Positions 43,501-50,602 of a stretch of DNA of 64,000 nt are shown piece by piece (the stretch's first letter is position 1; each line of letters opens with the position of its first letter). The position numbers and the translations under genes are program-made. The notes under the pieces were generated by a model. The model was given only the letters and a program-made list of their open reading frames with translations. It was not told the DNA's origin and searched no databases. Source of the DNA: Halorubellus sp034808145 (GTDB taxonomy: Archaea; Halobacteriota; Halobacteria; Halobacteriales; Natrialbaceae); assembly GCF_034808145.1 (NCBI RefSeq), contig NZ_JAXHGM010000001.1:186001-250000 (forward strand). The letters run 5' to 3'.

Positions 43501-44037
43501 TTTCTGGGAGTCGACGAACTCGGACTGGTCGTAGTTCAGGCCGAACGGGCCCTGGCGTTCGCAGCCGCCGCACTCGTGTGGTTCCTGGAAGTCGCCGCCG
43601 GACTGGGGGATGCGTGTGAGGGTGCCGCAGCGCTGGCATTCGAACGCGGCCTCCTGCATCTTCGGGCGGACGTCGGTGGCCTTGTTGACGGTGCCGCGGA
43701 CGGTGACGAGCGTGTTGACGTGCCGGGCGCGGATCTCGCGGATGTCCGTGGAGTCCGGGAGCGGGTCCATGCGGACGTGCGCCTGCCCGAGTTTGACGTC
43801 GACGGGGAGGTCGTAGAGCCGGAGGGCTTCCTCGGCGTACCGCTGGAGTTGTTCGGGTTGGTTCTCGTAGTCGTCGGCGAGGTCGGGGTCGAACCGGTAG
43901 AGGTCGTCGTAGTCGATGTACAGCGAGCGCTGGTCGGTGGGGTAGTTCTGTGCGAGTTTCCCGATTTCGTCGCGATAGTATGTGCGGTAGAAGTCGAGGA
44001 ACGCGTCGACGAGTTCGGAGTTGTCCCCTGCAGCCAT
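40525..44037 (-). CDS. mcm: Replicative DNA helicase MCM containing an intein
   Basis: A 1170-residue precursor. The N-extein has the MCM N domain with a zinc-binding set (FECQRCGTLTRIP, HECGGCERQG) and DNA-binding hairpin region. The AAA+ core starts IRGDLHMLLIGDPGTGK (P-loop ending residue 331). An intein of 472 residues (332-803) interrupts directly after this Lys. The C-extein resumes SQLLSYIKNVAPRSVYTSGK, Walker B AAVDELDKMAPDD, the arginine-finger ALISRFDLIF, and ends in a winged helix (EHEIDKLKQKGEVYEPKHEH). Without the intein the helicase has about 698 residues, normal for archaeal MCM. Confidence 0.96.
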   Translation of the reverse strand: MAAGDNSELVDAFLDFYRTYYRDEIGKLAQNYPTDQRSLYIDYDDLYRFDPDLADDYENQPEQLQRYAEEALRLYDLPVDVKLGQAHVRMDPLPDSTDIREIRARHVNTLVTVRGTVNKATDVRPKMQEAAFECQRCGTLTRIPQSGGDFQEPHECGGCERQGPFGLNYDQSEFVDSQKLRVQESPEGLRGGETPQAIDVQIEDDITGNVTPGDHVAATGILRLEQQGSDQDKSAVFDVYMDGVSVVIDEEDFEDMEITDADKEAIYELSNNPDIYEKMVASVAPSIYGYDEEKLSMILQLFSGVTKHLPDGSRIRGDLHMLLIGDPGTGKCVAGDTTVTLADGSEREIRDLVDSNLDDPKPVDDGVWDHADFDLPSLHPDGGIATESATKVWKREAPGKMYRIRTSSGREIDVTPSHPLFVQSDAGFEAVKADGLTEGDFVATPSELDVGSNDAIDVSYRRSKSPNAVRLDLPDEWTPWLARLVGYLVAEGYIEYGDDNTGFVSVTNNDKEVLESVAGSLDRLGLNWSKRQSREHKAAHEILCTSGEFASFLENLEPSLLDGSASKTVPDPVFRASEETQRAFLQAFIEGEGHVTSTQREITVASMSRELLEGVRRLLLRFGIQSQLHPRQNGSHRLRISGFEAARYVREIGFLTDRKQSVGDEYASGSGNTNRDVIPDVGAVCRRVREGLGLSQSDCGLPRSTYQHYERGDRNPSRESLLTVVEEFEKALVEQPAPTPAGQTADGGSLRAAITGLRHLAEGDVTWDRIDSVEAYEPDDEWVYDLEVAGTHTYISNGVISHNSQLLSYIKNVAPRSVYTSGKGSSSAGLTAAAVRDDFGDGQQWSLEAGALVLADRGIAAVDELDKMAPDDRSAMHQALEQQEISVSKAGINATLKSRCSLLGAANPKYGRFDQYEPIGEQIDLEPALISRFDLIFTVTDQPDEEEDRNLAQHILNTNYAGELETQRTKMTNVDVSSEEIDSVTANVDPDIDPELMRKYIAYAKQNCHPRMTDGARQAIEDFYVDLRSKGQDEDSPVPVTARQLEAIVRLAEASARVRLSDTVDEADSERVIEIVRSCLQDIGVDPETGEFDADVVETGQSKTQRDRIKNLKALIADIEEEYDDGAPVDVVMDRADEIGMDASKAEHEIDKLKQKGEVYEPKHEHLRTT
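41629..43044 (-). mobile_element. MCM intein with LAGLIDADG endonuclease and HTH
   Basis: A 472-residue intein inserted after GDPGTGK in the P-loop. N-splice residues are CVAGDTTVTLADGSEREI (Cys1). Block B TPSHPLF supplies Thr/His. Two LAGLIDADG-type helices LVGYLVAEGYIEY and LQAFIEGEGHV define a homing endonuclease. The C-splice end GTHTYISNGVISHN is followed by Ser+1. Between the endonuclease and the C splice block, CRRVREGLGLSQSDCGLPRS and TYQHYERGDRNPSRESLLTV form an XRE-like HTH. The intein carries more AT-rich codons than the surrounding helicase, consistent with mobility. Confidence 0.95.
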
Positions 44038-44160
44038 TACACGCTTCTAGACGCGTGCCGACTCAAGAAGGTTCGCAAACCCGGGTGGAAGTGAACGCGC
44101 GGTCGAACGTGGGTGGGACAGCGGGATGCTGCCGGTCCGTCGTGACCGGGACCACGTGGT

Positions 44161-45303
44161 TTGAGGAGGCTGGTGTGCGTGCTCGAACGCGTGCAATCGT
44201 CGTTCGTCGACGCAGTTCGTGAGCGGGTACCGTCGTGGTCGCGCCGGCAGTGGGTGGGCGTGGTCGTCGCGGGCGTGCTCGCGGTGCTGGTGCTCGCCGC
44301 GGTCGGGTTCTGGGTGTACTTCGGTGTGCTGGGGTTCCAGGCGCCTGCGGCGGTCACGGAGTCGGTGCGCGCGAACCCGGACGTGAACGTCGAGCGCGCG
44401 TACGGCGGGTTCGTGGTGCGACCGACGGGTGAGCTGGACGAGGCGACGCGAACGACCGGTGACGGCCTCGGCGTGGTGTTCTATCCGGGTGGGCGCGTGG
44501 CGCCGGACGCGTACCTGTCGTCGGCGGCGCGCGTCGTCGAGGAGACGGGGGCGACGGTGTTCGTTCCGCGGATGACGGCGAACCTCGCGGTGCTCTCGCA
44601 GGGGAAAGCGAACGCGATTATCGAGGGTGAGGGCGAGGTGGAGACGTGGGTCGTCGGCGGGCACTCGCTGGGCGGGGCGATGGCGTGCCGGTACGCGAAC
44701 GCGAACCCCGACCGCGTGGACGGACTCCTGCTCGTCGGCGCGTACTGCGACCGGCCCGTCGAGCGCATCCCGGCGCTCTCGGTGGTCGGCACGCGCGACG
44801 CGGTCCTCGACCGCGACCGCTTCCGCGAGACCACGGGGAACCTCCCCGCGAACGCGTCCGTCGTCCGCATCGACGGCATGAACCACTCGCAGGCGGGCTG
44901 GTACTACGGGCAGGCCGGCGGTCAGCCCGCGACCGTCACGTATCCGACCGCGCACGACCGCCTCGCGGCCGCCGTCGACGCGTGGGTCTGCGCCGAGTAC
45001 GACCGCTGTTCGAGCGCGGGTGCGGCGAACGCGACGTCGCGGACCTCGGTGCCGCGGTCGTCACCGGCCGTCGTCGATTCCGCTGTGGTGGGTGACTCCC
45101 CGGTCGTCGTCGGTTCCTCGGTGGTGGGGGACTCGCCGGTCGTCGTCGGTTCCTCGGTGCTCGGCGCCGTGAACTCGGTGGACGGCGTTGCGCCGCCGTC
45201 GAGGGCCTCGACGTCGCTCTCCCAGAGTATCTGGGCAGTGTCGGCTGCTGGAGCGGTCCAGACGATGGTGAGGGGCGCATCCGCCGAGACCGTTCCGGTG
45301 TAG
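44161..45303 (+). CDS. Membrane-anchored alpha/beta hydrolase, C terminus overlapping the pilin-like gene
   Basis: The frame of 380 residues contains an N-terminal helix (VGVVVAGVLAVLVLAAVGFW) and an alpha/beta hydrolase domain: VVFYPGGRVAPDAYLSSAAR, the nucleophile elbow VVGGHSLGGAMACRYAN (Ser in GHSLG), the Asp in SVVGTRDAVLD, and the His in IDGMNHSQAGWYYG. It resembles the dienelactone-hydrolase-like/alpha-beta hydrolase 5 family. The domain naturally ends near 45010; the further 100 residues are the antisense of the neighbouring pilin gene. Start uncertain: TTG at 44161, GTG at 44173 or 44179. Confidence 0.75.
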   Translation: MRRLVCVLERVQSSFVDAVRERVPSWSRRQWVGVVVAGVLAVLVLAAVGFWVYFGVLGFQAPAAVTESVRANPDVNVERAYGGFVVRPTGELDEATRTTGDGLGVVFYPGGRVAPDAYLSSAARVVEETGATVFVPRMTANLAVLSQGKANAIIEGEGEVETWVVGGHSLGGAMACRYANANPDRVDGLLLVGAYCDRPVERIPALSVVGTRDAVLDRDRFRETTGNLPANASVVRIDGMNHSQAGWYYGQAGGQPATVTYPTAHDRLAAAVDAWVCAEYDRCSSAGAANATSRTSVPRSSPAVVDSAVVGDSPVVVGSSVVGDSPVVVGSSVLGAVNSVDGVAPPSRASTSLSQSIWAVSAAGAVQTMVRGASAETVPV

Positions 45304-45701
45304 GTCACGGTCTCGCCGGCCGTCCACGCGTCGTTCGGCCAGGTGACGCCATCGACTGGGTCGCCGGTGGACTCGTGGGCGACCAGTTCGAGCGTCTCCG
45401 GGTCGAGCGCGTCGCCGCCGTCGTGCTGTATCTCGACGGTCTCGTCGCCGGTCCCCCAGCCGCCCGCGCCGGGGTCGGCGGACGCACTGAAGGCCACCTG
45501 GGGCGCACGTGGCCGGTCGTCGGACCATGGCGGGCCTCCCGGTTCCAGGACGTACGCGCCGACGAACGCTGCGACCGCGGCGGCGACGACGAGCGTCGCG
45601 GCGATTGCGGCGACTGCCTTGCGTTCGCGCGACCAAGCCCCGTCGTCACTCCAGTCGTCCTGCTCCGATTCGTCGTCCCACTGGCCGCGTCGTCGCGTCA
45701 C
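44922..45701 (-). CDS. Archaeal type IV pilin-like protein with a Thr/Pro/Glu tail
   Basis: From the GTG at 45701 the protein has 259 residues. A charged leader MTRRRGQWDDESEQDDWSDD is followed by the hydrophobic helix KAVAAIAATLVVAAAVAAFV, which resembles archaeal pilin N domains. The mature part includes GTGDETVEIQHDGGDALDPE, a strand segment shared with the two pilins downstream. A Thr/Pro/Glu-rich stalk with a 12-residue tandem repeat (TTEEPTTTGESP) follows. The last ~45 residues are the antisense of the hydrolase gene, suggesting a lost native stop. Confidence 0.68.
   Translation of the reverse strand: MTRRRGQWDDESEQDDWSDDGAWSRERKAVAAIAATLVVAAAVAAFVGAYVLEPGGPPWSDDRPRAPQVAFSASADPGAGGWGTGDETVEIQHDGGDALDPETLELVAHESTGDPVDGVTWPNDAWTAGETVTYTGTVSADAPLTIVWTAPAADTAQILWESDVEALDGGATPSTEFTAPSTEEPTTTGESPTTEEPTTTGESPTTAESTTAGDDRGTEVRDVAFAAPALEQRSYSAQTHASTAAARRSCAVGYVTVAG
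45094..45165. repeat. 36-bp tandem repeat, two units
   Basis: Units at 45094-45129 and 45130-45165 differ at few positions (shared CCGGTCGTCGTCGGTTCCTC). On the minus strand each unit encodes 12 residues of the pilin-like stalk (TTEEPTTTGESP type). On the plus strand the overlapping hydrolase frame reads GDSPVVVGSSVV. Confidence 0.85.
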
Positions 45702-45789
45702 GAGTTGCGCGTCTAAGCGACGCGTAAAGAAGACGGTGGCCGACCGGTGACGCTCCGATGGCCGGCAACGAGCGCTGGCGGCGCGCTCG

Positions 45790-46425
45790 CTATCCGCGCG
45801 CCTGAACGACCCAGGCTGCCGGAACTGCGGCTGGCGATACGAGCGAGCTCGCTGCCGACCGTGGTTCGAGTGCGTTCGTCGTCGCTCGCAGCGAGCGTTC
45901 GAGGAGGACCTTCCCGCTGGGCTCGTGGACGACGGTGACGTACACGTGCTCTCCCGATTTGACGTCCACAGCCCCGCTCTTGGTTCGGAACTGGATGTAC
46001 TCACCGGCGGACCACTCGCCGTCGCTACCCGCGGGGTCGCTGCGAGAGAGCGCACCGGCGACACCGATACCTGCACGTCCGTCCCAGATGTTGTCGCCTT
46101 CGTAGTCACCCGCGCCGACCTTTTTGGTCGGAATACCGACGAGCCTGGACCGCTTCGGTGAGTCCGAGAACGACACGACGATCTCGAGGTCGGCGACGTC
46201 GACCGTGTCGCCGCCGCGGTGCGTGATGCGGACGGTCTGATCGGTCCCACCGCCCGTAACGAGGAACTTCGCGTCCGCGTTCGCGACCTGCGGCGCGGGT
46301 TGTTGCTCGACGCCTGAGAACTCGAGTGCGAACGAGCCGACGGCGGCGGCCATGATGACGGTCACCGCGACCATGAGGACGGCTGCGACGACCGAGGAGA
46401 CGCCGCGTTCGCTTCGGGTGACCAT
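45790..46425 (-). CDS. Archaeal type IV pilin
   Basis: A 211-residue pilin with a canonical prepilin signal: MVTRSERGVSSVVAAVLMVA continuing TVIMAAAVGSFALEFSG, where the class III peptidase would cut after RG. The mature domain includes TDQTVRITHRGGDTVDVADL, typical of the haloarchaeal pilin domain. It would be assembled into surface pili or act as a minor pilin. It lies between two further pilin-like genes on the same strand, though pilus motor genes are not in the window. Confidence 0.9.
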   Translation of the reverse strand: MVTRSERGVSSVVAAVLMVAVTVIMAAAVGSFALEFSGVEQQPAPQVANADAKFLVTGGGTDQTVRITHRGGDTVDVADLEIVVSFSDSPKRSRLVGIPTKKVGAGDYEGDNIWDGRAGIGVAGALSRSDPAGSDGEWSAGEYIQFRTKSGAVDVKSGEHVYVTVVHEPSGKVLLERSLRATTNALEPRSAASSLVSPAAVPAAWVVQARG

Positions 46426-46522
46426 ACCGGTACTTGCCGTCGAGACTGAAGTTTCTTGCCGCTGATTGCCGACGGACGTGCGCGCTCCTGGACCTCCGCG
46501 AGCGTCCCGAGTGACTCCGACG

Positions 46523-46545
46523 CTCGACCGGTCGGGGCGGTCGAG
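46523..46545 (-). terminator. Stem-loop adjoining the pilin stop codon
   Basis: CTCGACCG (46523-46530) and CGGTCGAG (46538-46545) form a perfect 8-bp stem with a seven-base loop, immediately after the TGA (46546-46548) of the pilin gene on the minus strand. No T-run follows, so it may stabilise the mRNA or aid termination. Confidence 0.5.
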
Positions 46546-47013
46546 TCAGTTCCTGCCCGCGGTCCAGGCGCCGAGAACCAGTCTGTTCTCGCCGTCGGCG
46601 CTCGTCCAGACGACGACGACCTCGGCGTCCGCCGGAACGACCCCGTCGTACGTCGCGCGTTCCCCGCGGTTCCAGCGGTCGCCGTCGGGCCACGTGACCC
46701 CGGTCACGCGATCGTCGGCGACGCGGAACGATAGTCGCGCGACCGCGATACTGTCGCCGCCGCGGTGAACGAACGTCACGGTCTCGTCGCCGGTCCCCCA
46801 GCCGTCGGTCCCGGGGTCGCCCGTTCCGTCCAGGGTCGCGGTGGCCGTGGGGTCCTGACAACCGCCGACGACCTGGCACGCGAGCGCGGGGGCGACGCCG
46901 CCGAGTGCGACGACGGCCACGGCGACGACGGCGAGCGCGACCCCGACACCGAGGACGAACTGCACGACCGGTGCGACGGCACGCGAGTCGACGAGGAGGG
47001 CGCGGACGTGCAT
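46546..47013 (-). CDS. Archaeal pilin-like secreted protein
   Basis: A 155-residue protein with a short leader MHVRALLVDSRAVAPVVQFV and a pilin-like hydrophobic helix LGVGVALAVVAVAVVALGG. The mature part WGTGDETVTFVHRGGDSIAV repeats the GTGDETV/HxGGD strand found in the other two pilin-like proteins of this cluster, and a CQVVGGCQ pair may form a disulfide. It ends RLVLGAWTAGRN. Probably a minor pilin; it is divergent from the gene at 47103. Confidence 0.75.
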   Translation of the reverse strand: MHVRALLVDSRAVAPVVQFVLGVGVALAVVAVAVVALGGVAPALACQVVGGCQDPTATATLDGTGDPGTDGWGTGDETVTFVHRGGDSIAVARLSFRVADDRVTGVTWPDGDRWNRGERATYDGVVPADAEVVVVWTSADGENRLVLGAWTAGRN

Positions 47014-47102
47014 CGAGTCACGGTCGACTTCTCACGCGGGCGGCGTACGTCTTGGGGCTCGCGCACCCAACCCTTATTTCGCGGTCCGGAGAACCGTCAG
47101 GT

Positions 47103-47477
47103 ATGACCGACCCGAGTATCGACGTGAACGCCGGCCCGCGCGCACCCAACCAGACGTATCACTACTTCCGCGACGACGACACCGAGGAGCTCCTCGAGAC
47201 GCGGTTCGCGTCCCAGCTCCCCGTCCCGGAGGTCGGCGAGGTCGTCGAGTTCGGGTCGCTCCCCATCGACCGGAGCGACGGCGACGCCCGCGCCGAAGGC
47301 GACCTCGCGGTCGACGACCAGGCGTACGTCGTCCGCGAACGCTCCTACCAGTACGTCACGCCCGAGTTCCCCGCCGACGACCCCGCGAGCGACCAGGAGA
47401 TCACCATCCTCGGCGTCAACCTCTACGTCGACCCGTACGACGCCGAGGAGACGTCTACCGACGGCGTCGACGACTGA
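47103..47477 (+). CDS. Uncharacterised haloarchaeal protein, 124 residues
   Basis: The protein starts MTDPSIDVNAGPRAPNQTYH. It is acidic, mainly beta-looking (EVGEVVEFGSLPIDRSDGDA, QAYVVRERSYQYVTPEFP, QEITILGVNLYVDP) and ends in an acidic tail. No family is recognised beyond haloarchaeal hypotheticals. A TATA-like TTATTTCG sequence lies near 47072-47080, consistent with a short leader. Confidence 0.7.
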   Translation: MTDPSIDVNAGPRAPNQTYHYFRDDDTEELLETRFASQLPVPEVGEVVEFGSLPIDRSDGDARAEGDLAVDDQAYVVRERSYQYVTPEFPADDPASDQEITILGVNLYVDPYDAEETSTDGVDD

Positions 47478-47555
47478 CCGACCCGTTCGACGCATAAGGA
47501 ACCGGATAGTTTGCCGACGAACCTATACACCTCCAAGCTCCTACGGTCCTAGTCA

Positions 47556-48947
47556 ATGGTCTCGTCCGGGTCGCTCGACACCCTCCTCGATCTCGCCCAG
47601 GACAAGATCGTCGTGATCGACGAGGACGGCGTCATCACGTACGCGAACGAGGCGGTCCGCCGAACCCTCGGGTACGACCCCGACGAGTTCCGCGACACGA
47701 ACGCGTTCGACTACGTCCACCCGGACGACGTCGACGTCGCCCGCGCCGCGTTCGAGGACATCGTCGACGCCGAGACCTACACCGAGACCACCGTCACGTA
47801 CCGGTTCCGGCACGCCGACGGGTCGTGGGTGACGTTCGAATCCCTGTTGTCGAACTGCACGAACGACGAACTCGACGGGTTCGTCGTCAGTTCGCGCGAC
47901 GTCACCGACCGCGTCGCCGCGGAACGCGACCAGCGCCAGACCACCTCGCGCCTCCGGGAACTCGCCGCGACCACGGGCGACGTCCTCTGGATGTTCAGCG
48001 CCGACTGGACGGACCTCCTCTTCGTCAATCCCGCGTACGAGGACGTCTACGGCGGGCGTACGGCGGAGCTCCGCGCGAACCCCGCGTCCTTCCTCGATAC
48101 CGTCCATCCCGAGGACGTGCCGCGCGTCGAGGAGGCGATGGTTGCACTCACCGGCGGCGACTCACAGAGCATCGAGTACCGCGTCGACCCGACCGACGGG
48201 TACGGGACGTGGGTGTGGGTGGAGGCGGAACCGATATTCGAAGACGGCGAGGTCGTCCGCATCACGGGCTTCACGCGCGACGTCACCGACCGTCGGCGTC
48301 GTGAACGGCAACTGTACGTGATGGATACGCTCCTCAGGCACAACCTCCGGAACGACCTCACGGTCGTCCTCGGCGAGGCGCAACGCATCGCGAGCAAGCA
48401 CCCGGACGCTGCCACGCACACCGAGGTCATCCGCGAGACCGCGCAAGCGCTGCTCGCCAGCGCGGAGAAAGGCCGGACGCTCATCGAACGCCTCGACGTC
48501 GACGCGTCTAGGCACCGCGTCGACGTCGTCACCGCCGTCGACGAGTCCGTCGCGCGTATCACCGAGCGCTATCCGGACAGTACCGTCGACGCGGAATGCC
48601 CCGAGTCGGCCGTCGCGCGCTGCGTCGACGGGCTCGACCTCGCCATCGCCGAACTCCTCGAGAACGCCATCCGTCACAACGACGACCCCGACCCGACCGT
48701 TCACGTCACCGTCGCCCGAACCACCGACGCCGTCATCGTCACCGTCACCGACGACGCCACACCCATCCCCGGCATCGAAGCGAACGTCCTCACCGGCCAC
48801 CACGACATGAGTGAGGTCTACCACTCCAGCGGCCTCGGGTTCTGGCTCGTCTACTGGCTCGTCGAACGCTCCAACGGCCACATCACCGTCGACTCGGACG
48901 AGAGCGGGAACCGCATCCAGGTGACGTTCGACCGCGCCACAGACTGA
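47556..48947 (+). CDS. PAS-domain sensor histidine kinase
   Basis: A 463-residue cytoplasmic sensor kinase with no transmembrane helix. Two PAS domains (about residues 10-120: DEDGVITYANEAVRRTLGYD; and 130-245: FSADWTDLLFVNPAYEDVYG) precede a HisKA-like region with DTLLRHNLRNDLTVV, where His262 is the likely phosphoacceptor. The HATPase domain shows the N box ELLENAIRHNDD, then TDDATPIPG, and GLGFWLVYWLVERSNGHITV. The PAS domains may sense a small ligand, light or redox. No response regulator is adjacent, typical of haloarchaea. Confidence 0.9.
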   Translation: MVSSGSLDTLLDLAQDKIVVIDEDGVITYANEAVRRTLGYDPDEFRDTNAFDYVHPDDVDVARAAFEDIVDAETYTETTVTYRFRHADGSWVTFESLLSNCTNDELDGFVVSSRDVTDRVAAERDQRQTTSRLRELAATTGDVLWMFSADWTDLLFVNPAYEDVYGGRTAELRANPASFLDTVHPEDVPRVEEAMVALTGGDSQSIEYRVDPTDGYGTWVWVEAEPIFEDGEVVRITGFTRDVTDRRRRERQLYVMDTLLRHNLRNDLTVVLGEAQRIASKHPDAATHTEVIRETAQALLASAEKGRTLIERLDVDASRHRVDVVTAVDESVARITERYPDSTVDAECPESAVARCVDGLDLAIAELLENAIRHNDDPDPTVHVTVARTTDAVIVTVTDDATPIPGIEANVLTGHHDMSEVYHSSGLGFWLVYWLVERSNGHITVDSDESGNRIQVTFDRATD

Positions 48948-48979
48948 ACCCGCGCACTCGCCCCGACGGGCACGGCCGT

Positions 48980-50239
48980 TCACGGCCGCCCGCGTCGCCG
49001 AACCGCGAGCACCACCCCGAGAATCGCGAGGACGCTCGGGACGACCCCGAACCCCGAAGTCGACGCGCTGTCGTCGCCGTCACCGGGAGCTGACGCAGTC
49101 GCGAGCGTCGTGCTGGCGGTTCGATTCGTCGCTGGCTGGTCGGTCGTCGTGCCGGTGGTGCGATTCGTCGCTGGCGGCCACGCTGTCAGCGCCTTCGAGC
49201 AATCCACGTGCCCGGTGCACGCCTCGCCGTCGGTCGTCGTTCCGTTCCCGAACCAGTTCCGCGTCCCATCCCCCTCGCGGACCGCACCCGTCGCATCGAT
49301 TCCCGTCTCCGCCGCGTCCACGAACCGACTCGTCGACACCGACCACGAACCGTTCGTGCTCGACGCGTCCACGCCCACGCCCTCCGCGAGTGGCGGCTGC
49401 CAGAAATCGTACCGGCTCGACGGTGACACGTTCCGGAACACCGACCGGCGCACGCTCCAGTTCCCGCTCGCCTCGACCGCCGCCAAACCCACGACCGCCC
49501 CGCGGACCGTGCTCTCGACGACACGCCAGTCGCCACGCGAGTGCGACGCCGCCACGCCGACGAAATCGGCGTTCATCACGGTCACGTTCGACAGCGTCCA
49601 GTCGCCCGTCGACGACCCCGCGTCGACACCGTGCGCTTCTGTCACGTTCCGAATCACCGAACGCTCGACCGTCCAGTTGCCCGACGCCATCACGGCCTCC
49701 ACGCCAGCGCCGGAATCGCGAACCGTCACGTTCGACACCCGCCACGTGCCGGACGACCCCACCGCAATCACACCCCCACCCGGCGTCCCCACGATGGTCG
49801 TGTTCGCGACCCGCCACTCGCCCGACGTCCCCCACGCCCACACCCCGACGTCGAACGCCGCGATACGGAACCCCGACACCACCGGCGCCGCGTCGCGCTC
49901 GATACGCACCCCCGACTCGCCGCGATTGCCGGACAACCCACTCCCGTTCAGCGTCGCTCCACGCGGCGCCACGAGACGCACGTCCTCGCGAACCGTCACC
50001 GACTCCCGGTACGTCCCCGGCCGCACACGCACCGTATCACCGTCCGACGCCGCACGCACCGCCGGCTGGACCCGCTGGAACTCGGCCCCGCCGTCGGCGT
50101 CCACCACCAGCACCTCGCCACTCGATGCCTCGCCATGCGACGCTCCACCACTCGACGCCTCGTTCGCTACCGCAGGCACGCTCGCGGCCGCAACCACGAC
50201 CACGAACACGACGACCACGACCGAACGAACACCGCTCAT
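48980..50239 (-). CDS. Secreted right-handed beta-helix surface protein with PGF-CTERM-like tail
   Basis: A 419-residue protein. N-terminal signal peptide MSGVRSVVVVVFVVVVAAAS; a NosD/pectin-lyase-like core starts PAVRAASDGDTVRVRPGTYR and has recurring coils such as WRVANTTIVGTPGGGVIAVG, TWRVSNVTVRDSGAGVEAVM and NWTVERSVIRNVTEAHGVDA, each about 24 residues with a W at the strand start. A Thr/Ala-rich linker and SGFGVVPSVLAILGVVLAV plus an Arg tail form a PGF-CTERM-like anchor. Likely a surface adhesin or glycan-active protein. ATG at 50239 is preferred. Confidence 0.85.
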   Translation of the reverse strand: MSGVRSVVVVVFVVVVAAASVPAVANEASSGGASHGEASSGEVLVVDADGGAEFQRVQPAVRAASDGDTVRVRPGTYRESVTVREDVRLVAPRGATLNGSGLSGNRGESGVRIERDAAPVVSGFRIAAFDVGVWAWGTSGEWRVANTTIVGTPGGGVIAVGSSGTWRVSNVTVRDSGAGVEAVMASGNWTVERSVIRNVTEAHGVDAGSSTGDWTLSNVTVMNADFVGVAASHSRGDWRVVESTVRGAVVGLAAVEASGNWSVRRSVFRNVSPSSRYDFWQPPLAEGVGVDASSTNGSWSVSTSRFVDAAETGIDATGAVREGDGTRNWFGNGTTTDGEACTGHVDCSKALTAWPPATNRTTGTTTDQPATNRTASTTLATASAPGDGDDSASTSGFGVVPSVLAILGVVLAVRRRGRP

Positions 50240-50270
50240 ACCTCGGCACACGACAGCCACGGAAAAGTGC

Positions 50271-50417
50271 CTACGGCAAACTCAAAGACAGCGTTGAATG
50301 GCCCCGTCTCACGGCCGACACCCCCTCGTCGAGCGCCAGGCACCGCTTCAGCGGCTCGCCGATCCGGTGCCCGCAGAAGTCGCAGCTTCGGTGTTCCTCG
50401 CGGTGGTCGACGCTCAT
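50271..50417 (-). CDS. Possible small zinc-finger-like protein, 48 residues
   Basis: A 48-codon ORF starting MSVDHREEHRSCDFCGHRIG, with a CxxC (Cys12, Cys15) and a further Cys26 in EPLKRCLAL. Small CxxC proteins are frequent in haloarchaea, but normally carry two CxxC pairs, so this may be a real small protein, a fragment of one, or chance. It sits between the beta-helix gene and tRNA-Pro on the minus strand. Confidence 0.4.
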   Translation of the reverse strand: MSVDHREEHRSCDFCGHRIGEPLKRCLALDEGVSAVRRGHSTLSLSLP

Positions 50418-50480
50418 GCAGACCACCCGCTCAGAACGGTCGAACTGTTAACTAATCGCTCAAAAAGTATCGATTCAGAG

Positions 50481-50553
50481 TGGGCTGGGCCAGATTTGAA
50501 CTGGCGTCGCAGGCTCCCAGGGCCCGAAGTATACCAGGCTAACCCACCAGCCC
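50481..50553 (-). tRNA. tRNA-Pro (anticodon TGG)
   Basis: Read on the minus strand: acceptor GGGCTGG (50547-50553) pairs with CCAGCCC (50482-50488), discriminator A at 50481. The anticodon stem CGGGC pairs with GCCTG (one G-T), giving loop C-C-TGG-G-A. The T arm is GCCAG-TTCAAAT-CTGGC. Nucleotide 33 is C rather than the nearly universal T. An alternative reading (anticodon GGG, T33) would break the anticodon stem. No intron; CCA is not encoded. Confidence 0.85.
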
Positions 50554-50602
50554 TCGGTCGTACGTTGGCTGGGTTTGGTGGTAAGGGTTTCGTTCCGCGT
50601 GT

